Source: DASUPK01 sp963724665 (lineage in GTDB: Bacteria; Actinomycetota; Thermoleophilia; Solirubrobacterales; 70-9). From it: a DNA stretch of 64,000 nt. Position numbers and translations under genes: made by a program. This document shows, piece after piece, positions 44,620 through 53,304 of this stretch; the stretch's first letter is position 1; the number at the start of each line of letters is the position of its first letter. The notes beneath the pieces were generated by a model. That model did no database searches. It was not told the DNA's origin and worked only from the letters and a program-made list of their open reading frames with translations. The DNA is taken from the NCBI GenBank assembly GCA_963724665.1, contig CAVRVH010000007.1:806001-870000 (forward strand), in the 5' to 3' direction.

Positions 44620-44987
44620 CGTGCGGCTCCGCGTTCAGGTTCCGTCGCGCCCGCCGGCTTCCTCCCCCTGGGCGAGTTCCGCCAACCCAGATCGTCGCCC
44701 GGGATCCAGGCGACATCCATGTCCACCCGCCTGCCTTTGAACGGGACTCCCTCGGCCCGCAGCAGACGGCGCTGCTGATCGCCCTTCGCGAGGGAGCCGT
44801 CGGCCCGAACGATCCGCTGCCACGGCACGCTCGGGTCATCGCAGCGAGAGAGGACGTAACCGGCGAATCGCGGCGACCCCGGACTGAGATCCCCGTATGT
44901 GGTGACGAATCCCTCCGGCACCCGCCGAATACGGTCGAGGACGGCGCTCGCGCGAGGCGAGCTCAGCTGAGCCGGCGAGCCACCCAT
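44616..44987 (-). CDS. Alkyltransferase-like protein (MGMT family without the acceptor Cys)
   Basis: The 123-residue protein has the DNA-binding domain of O6-methylguanine methyltransferases: V-T-T-Y-G-D-L and R-F-A-G-Y-V-L. The active-site P-C-H-R reads P-W-Q-R-I-V in P-S-V-P-W-Q-R-I-V-R-A-D-G. Replacement of Cys by Trp is the mark of ATL proteins, which bind alkylated guanine and hand it to nucleotide excision repair. The C-terminal tail is basic. Confidence 0.85.
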   Translation of the reverse strand: MGGSPAQLSSPRASAVLDRIRRVPEGFVTTYGDLSPGSPRFAGYVLSRCDDPSVPWQRIVRADGSLAKGDQQRRLLRAEGVPFKGRRVDMDVAWIPGDDLGWRNSPRGRKPAGATEPERGAAR

Positions 44988-45352
44988 ATGCCGGCGAGGG
45001 TCGCTGGGAGCGCAGCCGCCAGGCCGCGGAGCCCGGCGTCCCGCTCGCCCTGGCCGAGGGCCAGCACGAAGGCCGCGGCGTCTCCCGCGTCCGCGGTCGC
45101 GTTCGCGATGGTGGCGCTCAGCAGACGCTCGCCGTCATCGAGCGCGCCCAGGGTCACTCCTCCGAGCACGAAGTCCCTGACACCGGCGATCCGAGCGACG
45201 GTCTTGGTCGCCGCCGAAGGGTCGGAGAAGCCGAGCGCCCGGAGGGAGGGCTCGGGCGCGACGAGCAGACCCAGCCCGATCGCCATCCGGCCAGCAGCCG
45301 AGGCCAGGGAGAAGGCGCGAACGTCCGGCGCCTGGACACCCTCCTCGGTCAG
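44963..45352 (-). CDS. Small DUF4267-like membrane protein, CTG start
   Basis: The 129-residue protein has F-S-L-A-S-A-A-G-R-M-A-I-G-L-G-L-L, R-I-A-G-V-R-D-F-V-L-G-G-V-T-L, and a hydrophobic C-terminal segment. It resembles the DUF4267 group, a call made from its pattern. The start proposed is CTG 45352-45350, which overlaps the osmC stop as CTGA, with GGAG five bases ahead. Starts further upstream lie inside osmC. The 3' end overlaps the next gene by 25 bases. Confidence 0.65.
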   Translation of the reverse strand: MTEEGVQAPDVRAFSLASAAGRMAIGLGLLVAPEPSLRALGFSDPSAATKTVARIAGVRDFVLGGVTLGALDDGERLLSATIANATADAGDAAAFVLALGQGERDAGLRGLAAALPATLAGIWVARRLS

Positions 45353-45864
45353 GATCGCTCCATCGAGACGGAGACCGAGGGCGACGCCACCAGGGTCTGG
45401 TAGACGACGCAATAGCGTTCCGTGAGGCGCTCGAGCGTCTCGAGCTCCTCCTCGCCGGCGTCGCTCTCCAGCTCGAAGCGCAGGCGGATCTCCTTGAAGC
45501 CAACCGGCGCCTCCTTGTCGACCGCGAGGGTGCCGCGCCAGTCCAGATCGCCCTCCGCATGAACGGTCCCGTTTACGTTGAGACCGATCGAGGTCGCGAC
45601 CGATCGAATCGTCGTTCCCGCGCAGGCGACCAGGGCCTGCAGCAGCATGTCGCCGGAGCAGGCGAGGGTGCCGTCGCCGCCGATCCCGGGGTGGAGGCCC
45701 GCCTTGACGATCGCCTGCCCGGTTTGGACCGAGCAGGCGATGCCCTCGTCGAGGGTCCCGTCCGCCTCCAGCGTGATCTGCGCCGCTCCCGAGTCGTCGC
45801 TGTAGCGGTCCTTGATCGGGCGCTGCAGGTCCTTCAGCTCTTCGGTGCTCATCCGGTTGGTCAT
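45349..45864 (-). CDS. OsmC-family protein
   Basis: The 171-residue protein has D-M-L-L-Q-A-L-V-A-C-A-G-T-T-I-R with one of the redox Cys, and R-Y-C-V-V-Y-Q-T-L with the second. This pair is the peroxidatic/resolving couple in OsmC/Ohr proteins that reduce organic peroxides. The start is M-T-N-R-M-S-T or the internal M-S-T. It is divergent from the kinase gene. Confidence 0.87.
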   Translation of the reverse strand: MTNRMSTEELKDLQRPIKDRYSDDSGAAQITLEADGTLDEGIACSVQTGQAIVKAGLHPGIGGDGTLACSGDMLLQALVACAGTTIRSVATSIGLNVNGTVHAEGDLDWRGTLAVDKEAPVGFKEIRLRFELESDAGEEELETLERLTERYCVVYQTLVASPSVSVSMERS

Positions 45865-45919
45865 GGGACGAGCCTAATGGCGGGGCACCGACGCGTGTAG
45901 CAGCGATACTGAACGGGGG

Positions 45920-47248
45920 ATGTCAGTCGAGGGAACGACCAGAGGGGGCGCTCCCGGAGCGCTCGGAGAAGGTTCGAAGTTCGGTGGCTTTCGCATCGAG
46001 CGAACGCTCGGGCACGGCGGCATGGGGATCGTCTACCTCGCCACGGAGCTCCGGCTCGACCGGCAGGTCGCGCTCAAGGTGATTCGCACCGAGCTCGCCG
46101 GCGACGAGGATTTCCGCGCGCGGTTCCAGTCCGAGTCTCGGACCGCGGCGTCGGTCGAGCATCCCCGCGTCGTCACCGTCTTCGGCGCCGGCGAGCGCGA
46201 CGGCCTGCTCTATGTCTACATGCGCTACGTGCCGGGCCGCGACCTCGGCCGCCTGGTCGACGCCGACGGGCCACTCTCGCCCGACGATGCCGCGCGGTTG
46301 ATTGCGCAGGTCGCGGACGGCCTGGACGCCGTCCACGCCGCCGGCCTCGTCCACCGCGACGTCAAGCCCCACAACGTCATTGTCGACGAGGACGGCGACG
46401 CCCACCTCACCGACTTCGGCCTCGCCAAGGCGATGGCTTCGACGAGCGGCCTGACCGCCACGGGCCAGGTGATCGGCACGGTCGACTACATGGCGCCCGA
46501 GCAGATCGAGGCGAGGCGCGTGGACGCGCGTACGGACGTCTATGCGCTCGGCGGCGTCCTCTTCAACGCGATCACCGGCAAGGTGCCGTTCGCCGAGCGG
46601 GAGAGCTCAGCGAAGATGTGGGCACACGTCAACGAGCCGCCGCCATCGGCCGGCAGGCGAGGGAGCGTCCTCGATCCCGTGATCCGCCGGGCGATGGCGA
46701 AGGACCCGATCGACCGCTACCCCTCAGCCGGCGACCTCGGCCGCGCCGCCGTCGCCGCGACCCGCGGCGAGGCCGTCACCGAGCCCGAGCACGTCGTCGG
46801 AGCCGGAGAGGCGGCCCCGCTGCCGGAGACCATTCGCCTCTCGCAAGACCCAGCGCTGCCGCCGACGGACCCGCTTCCCCGCCCGCGCCGTCGCGGCAGG
46901 ACGCTCGCGTTCCTGCTCTCCCTGCTTGCGATCGCCGCATTCGGCGTCCTCGGGGCGATCGAGGCGCCGAAGCTGTCGCGTTCCCACGGGAGCGCGGATA
47001 CCGCCGCGACAGGCGGAGGCAGCGGAGCTAGCGGCGTGACGGTTCCCTCGCTGGCCGGCCAGCCGCTGGACGTCGCCGAGCAGCGGCTGAACGATCTGGG
47101 GCTGCGCCCGAGTGAGGAGGGCGGTGGGCTCTTCGGTGTGCTCGTCCCCGCAGACTGGGACGTCTGCTCGACCTCGCCCCCGGCAGGGTCTCCCGTCGCC
47201 CCCGGCTCGACCGTTCACCTGTCGATCGATCGCCCGGACGTCTGCTGA
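45920..47248 (+). CDS. PASTA-domain Ser/Thr protein kinase
   Basis: The 442-residue protein has a kinase domain (about 20-285) with G-H-G-G-M-G-I-V-Y, A-L-K-V-I-R, H-R-D-V-K-P-H-N and D-F-G-L-A. A proline-rich linker, one membrane segment (about 330-352) and a single PASTA-like domain follow (V-T-V-P-S-L-A-G-Q-P-L-D-V-A-E). PASTA kinases sense peptidoglycan fragments. PknB has four PASTA units; this one has a single unit and a Cys-containing end. It is not in a pstP or division cluster. Confidence 0.93.
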   Translation: MSVEGTTRGGAPGALGEGSKFGGFRIERTLGHGGMGIVYLATELRLDRQVALKVIRTELAGDEDFRARFQSESRTAASVEHPRVVTVFGAGERDGLLYVYMRYVPGRDLGRLVDADGPLSPDDAARLIAQVADGLDAVHAAGLVHRDVKPHNVIVDEDGDAHLTDFGLAKAMASTSGLTATGQVIGTVDYMAPEQIEARRVDARTDVYALGGVLFNAITGKVPFAERESSAKMWAHVNEPPPSAGRRGSVLDPVIRRAMAKDPIDRYPSAGDLGRAAVAATRGEAVTEPEHVVGAGEAAPLPETIRLSQDPALPPTDPLPRPRRRGRTLAFLLSLLAIAAFGVLGAIEAPKLSRSHGSADTAATGGGSGASGVTVPSLAGQPLDVAEQRLNDLGLRPSEEGGGLFGVLVPADWDVCSTSPPAGSPVAPGSTVHLSIDRPDVC

Positions 47249-47268
47249 GCGGTCACTGGAACCGCCGA

Positions 47269-47293
47269 GCGAGAGCCGCGATCGCGGGCTCGC
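47269..47293. terminator. Inverted repeat between convergent genes
   Basis: GCGAGAGCCGCGA and TCGCGGGCTCGC pair almost fully in a 12-13-bp stem with almost no loop. It lies between the ends of the kinase gene and SnoaL-like protein 3, so it could stop transcription from both sides. There is no T-run. Confidence 0.45.
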
Positions 47294-47332
47294 AAGTCCA
47301 AGGCCTCGAAGCTGCCGCTCTGAGGCGCTGAT

Positions 47333-47728
47333 CTACGACCAGAAGTCGTCCCAGGCGTAGAGATCGTTGAAGTGCTCTCGCCCGTCGACGACCTTGCCGT
47401 CCTTGAGCTCGAAGATGATGCAGTTGCCGACATCCAGGTGCTTGCCGTCCCTGTCACCGGTGCTGCGCTGGACGCCTATCACCCGGCCGTCATCGGCCGC
47501 GAACAACTCCTGCAGCTCGGCCTGGAAGGTGCCGCCGGTCCTCTCTCCGATCTGGCCGAAGTAGGCCAGAGTCGCGTCACGGCCCTGGTAGTCGTCGGCC
47601 ATCGTGCTCCGCCCCGGCAGGTGCCACACCACGCTCTCGTCGAAGAGCTCGGTCAGTGTGTCGATGTCGGCCGCGTTGAAGGCCTCGTAAGCGCGTCGCA
47701 TGATCGCGACGTTTTCGTCTGCTGCCAT
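47333..47728 (-). CDS. SnoaL-like protein 3
   Basis: The 131-residue protein starts M-A-A-D-E-N-V-A-I-M-R-R-A-Y-E-A-F and has V-W-H-L-P-G-R-S and the NTF2-fold end D-G-R-E-H-F-N-D. Start at 47728 has GGAG ahead; an upstream ATG adds a low-complexity start and is not chosen. Confidence 0.82.
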   Translation of the reverse strand: MAADENVAIMRRAYEAFNAADIDTLTELFDESVVWHLPGRSTMADDYQGRDATLAYFGQIGERTGGTFQAELQELFAADDGRVIGVQRSTGDRDGKHLDVGNCIIFELKDGKVVDGREHFNDLYAWDDFWS

Positions 47729-47833
47729 GTCTGCTCCTAACGCCTTTGGTGCTGCTGTCCCCCCGTCGGACTTGATCACCCTATCGCGGGCCAAGTAGTG
47801 TCATCACAGGGGGCACTGGCTGGAAGGGGAGCC

Positions 47834-47965
47834 ATGATTCTGTTGACGACGCAGGTCGAGGACTTCGATCGCTTTTCGAACCAGCCCGGTGCCGAGGAGC
47901 ACCGCCCAACACCTCAGTCGCCTCGGACGGATAGCCGGCACTCCCGGAGCGTATTTCGCGGCCTA
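47834..47965 (+). pseudogene. Possible truncated small-enzyme fragment
   Basis: ATG at 47834 opens M-I-L-L-T-T-Q-V-E-D-F-D-R-F-S, an opening I associate with small dimeric monooxygenase-like proteins of actinobacteria. The sequence then loses any pattern. It lies in the 335-base gap between SnoaL genes 3 and 4. I cannot confirm the family. Confidence 0.25.
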
Positions 47966-48009
47966 GTTCCGAGTCAACCGCCCGCGAGAGGCAGTGCGCG
48001 CGGTCTAGT

Positions 48010-48032
48010 GCTGCTTTTCGTCCGAAGCGGGC
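48010..48032. repeat. Palindromic element, loop type B (copy 3)
   Basis: Arm GCTGCTTT, loop TCGTCC, right arm GAAGCGGGC with one wobble and one extra G. It lies 32 bases upstream of SnoaL-like gene 4. Confidence 0.75.
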
Positions 48033-48063
48033 TACGTGTAGCCATCGTGCAACCATTCGTGGC

Positions 48064-48486
48064 GTGGACGGGGACCTTGAGAAGCAGATCGAGCGCTTCG
48101 AGGATGCGGCTCGCCGATTCTCCCGCGGTGATCCCGAAGGCGTGAAAGCGCTCTACTCGCGCGCCGCCGATGTCACCCTTGCGAATCCCTTCGGGCCTGC
48201 CGTCAAGGGCTGGGACGAAGTGTCGGCTGCTCTCGACTTCGCCTCGTCGCGATTCTCCGACGGAGACGTCGGAGACTTCCGCACCATTGCCGCGTACGAG
48301 AGCGCCGATCTGGTGACCGTGCTCAGCACGGAGGGGTGGAAGGCGAAAGTCGGAGACATGCCGGATGTCTCGAGCTTCGAGCTGCGCGTCACGACAACCT
48401 TTCGCCGCGAAGCCGACGAATGGAAGGTCGTTCATCGGCACGCGGATCCGATCTCCACCATCGATCCACAGGGACCTCTTCGCTAA
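48064..48486 (+). CDS. SnoaL-like protein 4
   Basis: The 140-residue protein (GTG start) has E-D-A-A-R-R-F-S-R-G-D-P-E-G-V-K-A-L-Y-S and the strand T-T-F-R-R-E-A-D-E-W-K-V-V-H-R-H-A-D. This is the NTF2-like domain of the DUF4440/SnoaL type. It is flanked by two type B palindromes. Role unknown. Confidence 0.78.
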   Translation: MDGDLEKQIERFEDAARRFSRGDPEGVKALYSRAADVTLANPFGPAVKGWDEVSAALDFASSRFSDGDVGDFRTIAAYESADLVTVLSTEGWKAKVGDMPDVSSFELRVTTTFRREADEWKVVHRHADPISTIDPQGPLR

Positions 48487-48528
48487 ACCTGAATGTCGCG
48501 GCGCCCCCGACAAGGGAGCCGAATAATG

Positions 48529-48551
48529 CGCGCTTTTCGTCCAGAGCGGTG
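48529..48551. repeat. Palindromic element, loop type B (copy 4)
   Basis: Arm CGCGCTTT, loop TCGTCC, right arm AGAGCGG. It lies 43 bases downstream of SnoaL-like gene 4, between convergent genes. Confidence 0.75.
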
Positions 48552-48581
48552 CTTCCCTGGAATACCCTCCGAAGGTCCGGG

Positions 48582-49007
48582 TCAGGAGCCGAGGAGGACC
48601 GCGCCGAGCGAATAATCGGAGCCGGTCGAGACGGCGGCCGGTGTGTCGGCACCCGCGCAAGTGACGCCGACCTCAACCAGTTGTGGTCCAGCACCCACCG
48701 AGGCGCTCACGCCATAGATGTCGACGTCCGCGAAGGTCGTGCCCGGGATGCCCTGTGCCACCTGGTCTCCCTGCAGCCCTTGACCACCCTGCGCCCCCGG
48801 CTGCCCCTGCGGCCCCGCTGGTCCCCGCCAGCGACGTTTCTTCGAGGTGTGGGCTTTTCGCTCCGAGTCGTGGCTACCTACGCTTGCCGCGATCGCCGTC
48901 CCACCAAGTGCGATGAAGATCGCGACCAGGCCGAGGATGTTGTGGCGGATCCAAAGATGGGCGCGACCTGTCTCATGGCCGCGCTGCTTCGCGACTGGCT
49001 TCGACAT
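48582..49007 (-). CDS. Membrane-anchored protein with collagen-like stretch
   Basis: The 141-residue protein has one N-terminal membrane segment, I-R-H-N-I-L-G-L-V-A-I-F-I-A-L-G-G-T-A, a sequence I know from many Thermoleophilia proteins. It is followed by Gly-x-x repeats (G-P-A-G-P-Q-G-Q-P-G-A-Q-G) and a short C-terminal domain with one Cys. The start ATG 49007 has GGGAG six bases ahead. The collagen-like part is short (about eight triplets), so it may have shrunk. Confidence 0.75.
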   Translation of the reverse strand: MSKPVAKQRGHETGRAHLWIRHNILGLVAIFIALGGTAIAASVGSHDSERKAHTSKKRRWRGPAGPQGQPGAQGGQGLQGDQVAQGIPGTTFADVDIYGVSASVGAGPQLVEVGVTCAGADTPAAVSTGSDYSLGAVLLGS

Positions 49008-49358
49008 CTTTCGCTCCCTTGAAACGTGGGTTACCCGATGCTTCTCCCTGGCAGCGAGTATCGGGCACCCGGCTCGAGCTAGATAGGCACCTATTCGGTA
49101 TAGCGGCTCAAGCCGGCCTGAAGCTCGCGAGGGGCCAGAAACGAGCGTCAGCTCCGAAGACCGCCGCTTTCCATGCAAAGCAGCACTGTTGGCGGCAGCC
49201 GACCGCGATTGTCGCGTTCGCGTGCAGGAGCGCCGGCTTCCTTAGTTGGGGTGCCGACTGGTCTCGCGGATACGCCTGCGGTGGTAGCGAGAAACGAATC
49301 GGGCTCCCGCTTGGTGTCCTCAGGGCGGGGCCGGGTTCTCCGCAACAATTCGAATCAG
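49008..49358. other. Intergenic region, 351 bases
   Basis: This gap separates the collagen-like gene from the methyltransferase gene, which point away from each other. It contains one type A palindrome (49163-49184). The frames that cross it look like chance open frames. No promoter can be named. Confidence 0.5.
49163..49184. repeat. Palindromic element, loop type A (copy 5)
   Basis: GCCGCTTT, loop CCATGC, AAAGCAGC; one mismatch in the stem. The loop is the reverse complement of copy 1, so the element is in the opposite orientation. Confidence 0.85.
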
Positions 49359-50219
49359 ATGGCCCCTCACCTGAGCCTTCGCCGAGGGTCGGATGCGATC
49401 AGTCCCACCGCGCATTACACCGGCCACGCCTGGGTCCGCAACGAGCTCTCGCATCCGGAGCTCGCCACCTGGCAGGGGCGGGTGCTATTTGGGGCGCTTC
49501 AACCGCCGATGGCGCTGAGCCGACTGCTCGGCGGACCCACGCTGGAGGGCGCCCTGTTGGCACGGCACAGGCTCATTGACCGCCTGCTCGAGCGCGCTAT
49601 CGAGGCCGGCAAGGTCCGCCAGGTGATCGAGCCGGCATGTGGGATGTCGCCTCGCGGCTGGCGCTTCAGCGACCGCTACGGCGAGCGGCTGACATACGTC
49701 GAGAGCGACCTTCCCGAGATGGCCGAGCGCAAGCGCCGCGCGCTCGCTCGGATGGGCTCCTTGAACGGCTGCCACCGCGTCGTCGATCTCGACGTACTGC
49801 GCGAGAGCGGGCCGGGGAGCCTTCGGAGCCTCGTCGACACGCTGGATCGCGGCGAGGGGCTGGCGATCATCACCGAGGGTCTGCTCACCTACCTGGACCG
49901 GGAGCAAGTGCTCGCAAGCTTGCGCCGCTTCGCCACCGCGCTCGGGGAGTTCCGGGTCGGCCTCTATCTGTCGGACCTGCGTCTCGCCGGCTTGAATCGG
50001 GGGCCCGCCGAGCGAGCCTTCGGAGTCGTCCTCTCCGTGTTCGTGCGGGGAAGGGTGCACACCCATTGGGTCGACGAGGGGGACGCAACAGCTGCGCTCG
50101 AGGCTGTCGGATTCACCCAGGTGCGCTTGCATAGGGGTGTCACCCAGCCTTTGGAGGGCGTCGACCGTCGCGATCCCGGTGCCGAGATCATCCACGTGAT
50201 CGAGGGCACGGTCGGATGA
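49359..50219 (+). CDS. Class I SAM-dependent methyltransferase, LCMT-like
   Basis: The 286-residue protein resembles the leucine carboxyl methyltransferase / O-methyltransferase group. V-I-E-P-A-C-G-M-S-P-R-G takes the place of motif I, followed by Y-V-E-S-D-L-P-E-M and I-T-E-G-L-L-T-Y-L. The substrate is unknown. It is followed within 31 bases by the APH/ATPase gene, so they may be one unit. Confidence 0.8.
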   Translation: MAPHLSLRRGSDAISPTAHYTGHAWVRNELSHPELATWQGRVLFGALQPPMALSRLLGGPTLEGALLARHRLIDRLLERAIEAGKVRQVIEPACGMSPRGWRFSDRYGERLTYVESDLPEMAERKRRALARMGSLNGCHRVVDLDVLRESGPGSLRSLVDTLDRGEGLAIITEGLLTYLDREQVLASLRRFATALGEFRVGLYLSDLRLAGLNRGPAERAFGVVLSVFVRGRVHTHWVDEGDATAALEAVGFTQVRLHRGVTQPLEGVDRRDPGAEIIHVIEGTVG

Positions 50220-50249
50220 AGACTCGCCGCCACCGCGGCTGACCGACGC

Positions 50250-51845
50250 GTGATGACAGACGGCGTACAACCACAGCCGGCCCTGGTCTCGGCGATGCTC
50301 GAACCGAGGCTCTACCCCCACTCGCCCGAGGGGGTAGAGCTCCGGGAGACCAACACCTCCTGGGTCTTCCTCGCCGAGGACCTCGCTTACAAGGTGAAGA
50401 AGGCGGTGAGCTTCCCGTTCCTCGACTACGGCACCGTCGAGCGTCGCCACGAGATGTGCCGGGAGGAGATTCGCCTCAATTGCCGGCTCGCCTCACATAT
50501 CTACTTGAGGGTCGTGGGGATCGCGCGAGACGGCGATCGGTATGTGCTCACCGCGGACGACGACAGCAGCGCGGTCGAGTACGCGATCGAAATGAGGCGG
50601 GTCGAAGAGGAGCGCAGCCTCGAGGCGCTGATCCGTGGCGGACGGCTCGACCCCGGCGACGTCGACCCCGTTGCCCGCCGCCTCGCGAGGTTTCATGCGG
50701 ATGCCGCCGTGGCTCCGCGGCGATTCCGGCGGCCCGATGTTCTGGTCGAGAGCCTGGAGGAGAACCTACGGACGCTCCGAGAGGCCGGCATTCTCACCGC
50801 ACGCCGACTGGATGCCGCCCAACACTTCACGCACGCGTTCGTGGCCGCGAATCGGAGGCGACTGGAGGCCCGTGCGCGCAGCGGGATGGTGCGAGAGTGC
50901 CACGGTGATCTGCGTGCTGAGCACGTGATTGTGCCGGCCGACGGCGACGTCTATGTCTACGACTGCGTCGAGTTCGATCCCGACCTGCGCAACATCGATG
51001 TCGCCTCCGATCTCTCCTTTCTGATCATGGATCTGGCGCGTCTCGGTGCCGACGACGTCGCTTCCCGGCTGCTTGCGGAGTACCGACGCTCCGGTGGCGA
51101 TGCTGGGGACGACTCGCTGATCGCATTCTTCGCATCTTTTCGGGCCTGGGTACGAGCCAAGGTCGCGTGCCTGGCAGCGCGGGACGCAGCGCGGGACGAT
51201 TCCGAGCGCACGAGATCGGAGGGCGAGGCGCGCGAGTTTCTGCGACTGGGGCATCGCTTTGCCTGGAGAGCCCGTGCCCCCATCGTGCTCGCCATCTGCG
51301 GGGTGGCTGGCTCGGGCAAGAGCACGCTCGCCGGAGAGCTCGGGGGCGCCAGCGACTGGCCCCGGGTTTCGTCCGATCTCACCCGCAAGCGGCTGGCCGG
51401 GGTCTCGCCGACCGCGCGTGCGGGTCCGCGGCACTACACGAGCGAATTCACCGAGCGCACCTATCGCGAGATGGGAAGGTCCGTCCGCCGGCTGCTCGAG
51501 CAAGGGACCGGGGTGATCGTCGATGCGACCTTTCATCGCCGTGACGAGCGGGACGCGTTCCGTGCCGCCCTCGGTCGCCCCGACGCCCGACTGCTGTTCG
51601 TCGAGTGTCGAGCACCGGCCGAGATACTCGCCGCCCGTGTCGGCATCCGGATGTCGAAGCCGGAGCGGGTCTCGGACGCCGACCAGACGATAGTCGAGAG
51701 ACAGCTGGACGAATTCGAACCGCTCCACGAGGTCCCGCCGAGACAGCACATCCAGCCCACCACCGATGCGCCCGTTCAAGAGCTGCTGGAGGAGGTCGAG
51801 GCCTTCATCGATGGCACTATGGAAGACCCAGGTGCCTGGCGATGA
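50250..51845 (+). CDS. Two-domain protein: aminoglycoside-phosphotransferase fold plus P-loop kinase
   Basis: The 531-residue protein has an N-terminal kinase-like fold of the APH type (E-C-H-G-D-L-R-A-E-H-V as the catalytic loop and Y-D-C-V-E-F-D as metal site). The C-terminal zeta-toxin/gluconate-kinase-type P-loop domain has G-V-A-G-S-G-K-S-T near residue 350. This fusion is known from many bacteria (COG2187/COG0645). Its substrate is not established. It overlaps the GDPD gene by four bases. Confidence 0.85.
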   Translation: MMTDGVQPQPALVSAMLEPRLYPHSPEGVELRETNTSWVFLAEDLAYKVKKAVSFPFLDYGTVERRHEMCREEIRLNCRLASHIYLRVVGIARDGDRYVLTADDDSSAVEYAIEMRRVEEERSLEALIRGGRLDPGDVDPVARRLARFHADAAVAPRRFRRPDVLVESLEENLRTLREAGILTARRLDAAQHFTHAFVAANRRRLEARARSGMVRECHGDLRAEHVIVPADGDVYVYDCVEFDPDLRNIDVASDLSFLIMDLARLGADDVASRLLAEYRRSGGDAGDDSLIAFFASFRAWVRAKVACLAARDAARDDSERTRSEGEAREFLRLGHRFAWRARAPIVLAICGVAGSGKSTLAGELGGASDWPRVSSDLTRKRLAGVSPTARAGPRHYTSEFTERTYREMGRSVRRLLEQGTGVIVDATFHRRDERDAFRAALGRPDARLLFVECRAPAEILAARVGIRMSKPERVSDADQTIVERQLDEFEPLHEVPPRQHIQPTTDAPVQELLEEVEAFIDGTMEDPGAWR

Positions 51846-52498
51846 CCATCCTGATCGGACACGGCGGTGCGAGCGCGATCGCCCCAGCGAACACGATCGC
51901 ATCGTTCGAGGCAGCCCGGCGGGCGGGTGTCGACATGATCGAGTTCGACGTCCGGCCGCGGGGATCGAGGCTGTTGGTGGCGCACCTCGCTCCCCAGGCT
52001 CGCCGGCGTGGGTGCCTGACCCTCGACGACGCCCTCGACCACCTCGCGGAGCCGCGCTTCTCCCAGATCGCCCTGAACGTGGACGTGAAGGGCCGGGGCT
52101 GTGAGTCGGCGCTCGTGGCGATGCTGCGCCGGCGCGGCCTACTGGAGCGCTCCCTGATCTCATCCCAGTCGGCGGACATCGTCGAGGCGGTGCGGGCGGT
52201 CGCCGCCAATGCCCGGACCGCGATCTCGATTGGCGGATACGTCTCCCGCCGCGCCAACCGCTGGCACCCGCGTGCCTGGCGTGAGCGGTTGCTGCACGAG
52301 CTCGCCGCCGGCCGCTTCGGCGACGTGATGCTGCACCACACGCTCGTGGAAGCTGAGATCGCGGATGCCATCCGGCGACTCGGTCGCCGGCTGTTCGCCT
52401 GGACCGTCGATGAGCCGGCGCTGTTCGCGAGGATGGCGGATCTTGGCGTCGCCGGTGTGGCGACGAACGATCCGGCACGCCTCAGGGCGCCGCATTGA
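51842..52498 (+). CDS. Glycerophosphodiester phosphodiesterase family protein
   Basis: The 218-residue protein has I-G-H-G-G at 5, A-P-A-N-T-I-A-S-F-E-A-A, M-I-E-F-D-V-R-P, and the end A-W-T-V-D-E-P-A. The classical H-R-G reads H-G-G, and E-N-T reads A-N-T, so one catalytic Glu may be replaced. It splits glycerophosphodiesters in active relatives. Its ATG overlaps the previous stop (ATGA). Confidence 0.82.
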   Translation: MTILIGHGGASAIAPANTIASFEAARRAGVDMIEFDVRPRGSRLLVAHLAPQARRRGCLTLDDALDHLAEPRFSQIALNVDVKGRGCESALVAMLRRRGLLERSLISSQSADIVEAVRAVAANARTAISIGGYVSRRANRWHPRAWRERLLHELAAGRFGDVMLHHTLVEAEIADAIRRLGRRLFAWTVDEPALFARMADLGVAGVATNDPARLRAPH

Positions 52499-53217
52499 CG
52501 GTGCTATTGGATCGTCTCACCCGCAACGCTGGCCACGCCGTCGAGCTCGTCGGCGCGGCGTGGCCGCAGTTCGTCCGTCCGCTCATGCTCGAGCTCGTCT
52601 CGCACCGTCCGATCCGCGAGGTGCTCCCCGGTGTCTATCACTGGACGGCGATCCATCCGCGAATCAGGCTGCCGGTGGACTCCTACTACATCGAACATGC
52701 CCGGATCCTCCTCGACCCGATGGTGCCGCGTGAGGGCCTCGATTGGTTCGAGCGGCGAGAGACCCCCGAGCAGATCGTCCTGACGAACCGCCATCACCTC
52801 CGCGACGGCGAGCGCTACTTGGAGGTGTTCGGGTGCCCGATTCGCTGCAGCGAAGCGGGGCTGCACGAGTTCGAGCACGGACACAAGGTGGAGGGATTCG
52901 CGTACGGGGAGGAGCTGGCGCCGGGGATCACCGCGCACCAGGTGGGAGCGATCTGCCCAGATGACACGGCGCTATACATCCAGGCTGGCATTGGCGCGAT
53001 CGCGTTCGCCGATGGCCTCACGCGCCCACGCGGCGGTCGGCTTGCCTTCATGCCCGGCTTCCTGATGGGGGATGACCCTTCGCGAGTGCGAGCTGGACTG
53101 CGCAAGTCGTTTCGCCGGCTGCTCGAGCTCGACTTCGACAACCTGCTATTCGCGCACGGCGAGCCGCTGATCGGCGGCGGCCGGGCGGCCCTGCGGGAAT
53201 TCGTCGCGTCCGGATGA
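52495..53217 (+). CDS. Metallo-beta-lactamase-fold-like protein with degenerate metal site
   Basis: The 240-residue protein has a TTG start that overlaps the stop of the GDPD gene (TTGA). The layout V-Y-H-W-T-A-I-H and D-S-Y-Y-I-E-H-A-R-I-L-L-D-P resembles the opening of MBL-fold proteins. The usual T-H-x-H-x-D-H is replaced by T-N-R-H-H-L-R-D, and later H-Q-V-G-A-I-C-P and F-A-H-G-E-P could give ligands. The function is not known. Confidence 0.6.
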   Translation: MTVLLDRLTRNAGHAVELVGAAWPQFVRPLMLELVSHRPIREVLPGVYHWTAIHPRIRLPVDSYYIEHARILLDPMVPREGLDWFERRETPEQIVLTNRHHLRDGERYLEVFGCPIRCSEAGLHEFEHGHKVEGFAYGEELAPGITAHQVGAICPDDTALYIQAGIGAIAFADGLTRPRGGRLAFMPGFLMGDDPSRVRAGLRKSFRRLLELDFDNLLFAHGEPLIGGGRAALREFVASG

Positions 53218-53304
53218 CCACCCCGTCGGAGGCTCGGAGCGCGACTCCGGTGCGCTTTCGAGCTCGCGTACTAGTTGAAGCTTCAGATCGGGCTGCTCGC
53301 GAAG

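Noticed and set aside
34534..49358. Genomic island or prophage
   Set aside because: No integrase, transposase, phage structural gene, tRNA border or direct-repeat attachment site was found, and base composition stays similar.
52495..53217. Active metallo-beta-lactamase
   Set aside because: The H-x-H-x-D-H motif is not intact, so no hydrolase activity is claimed.
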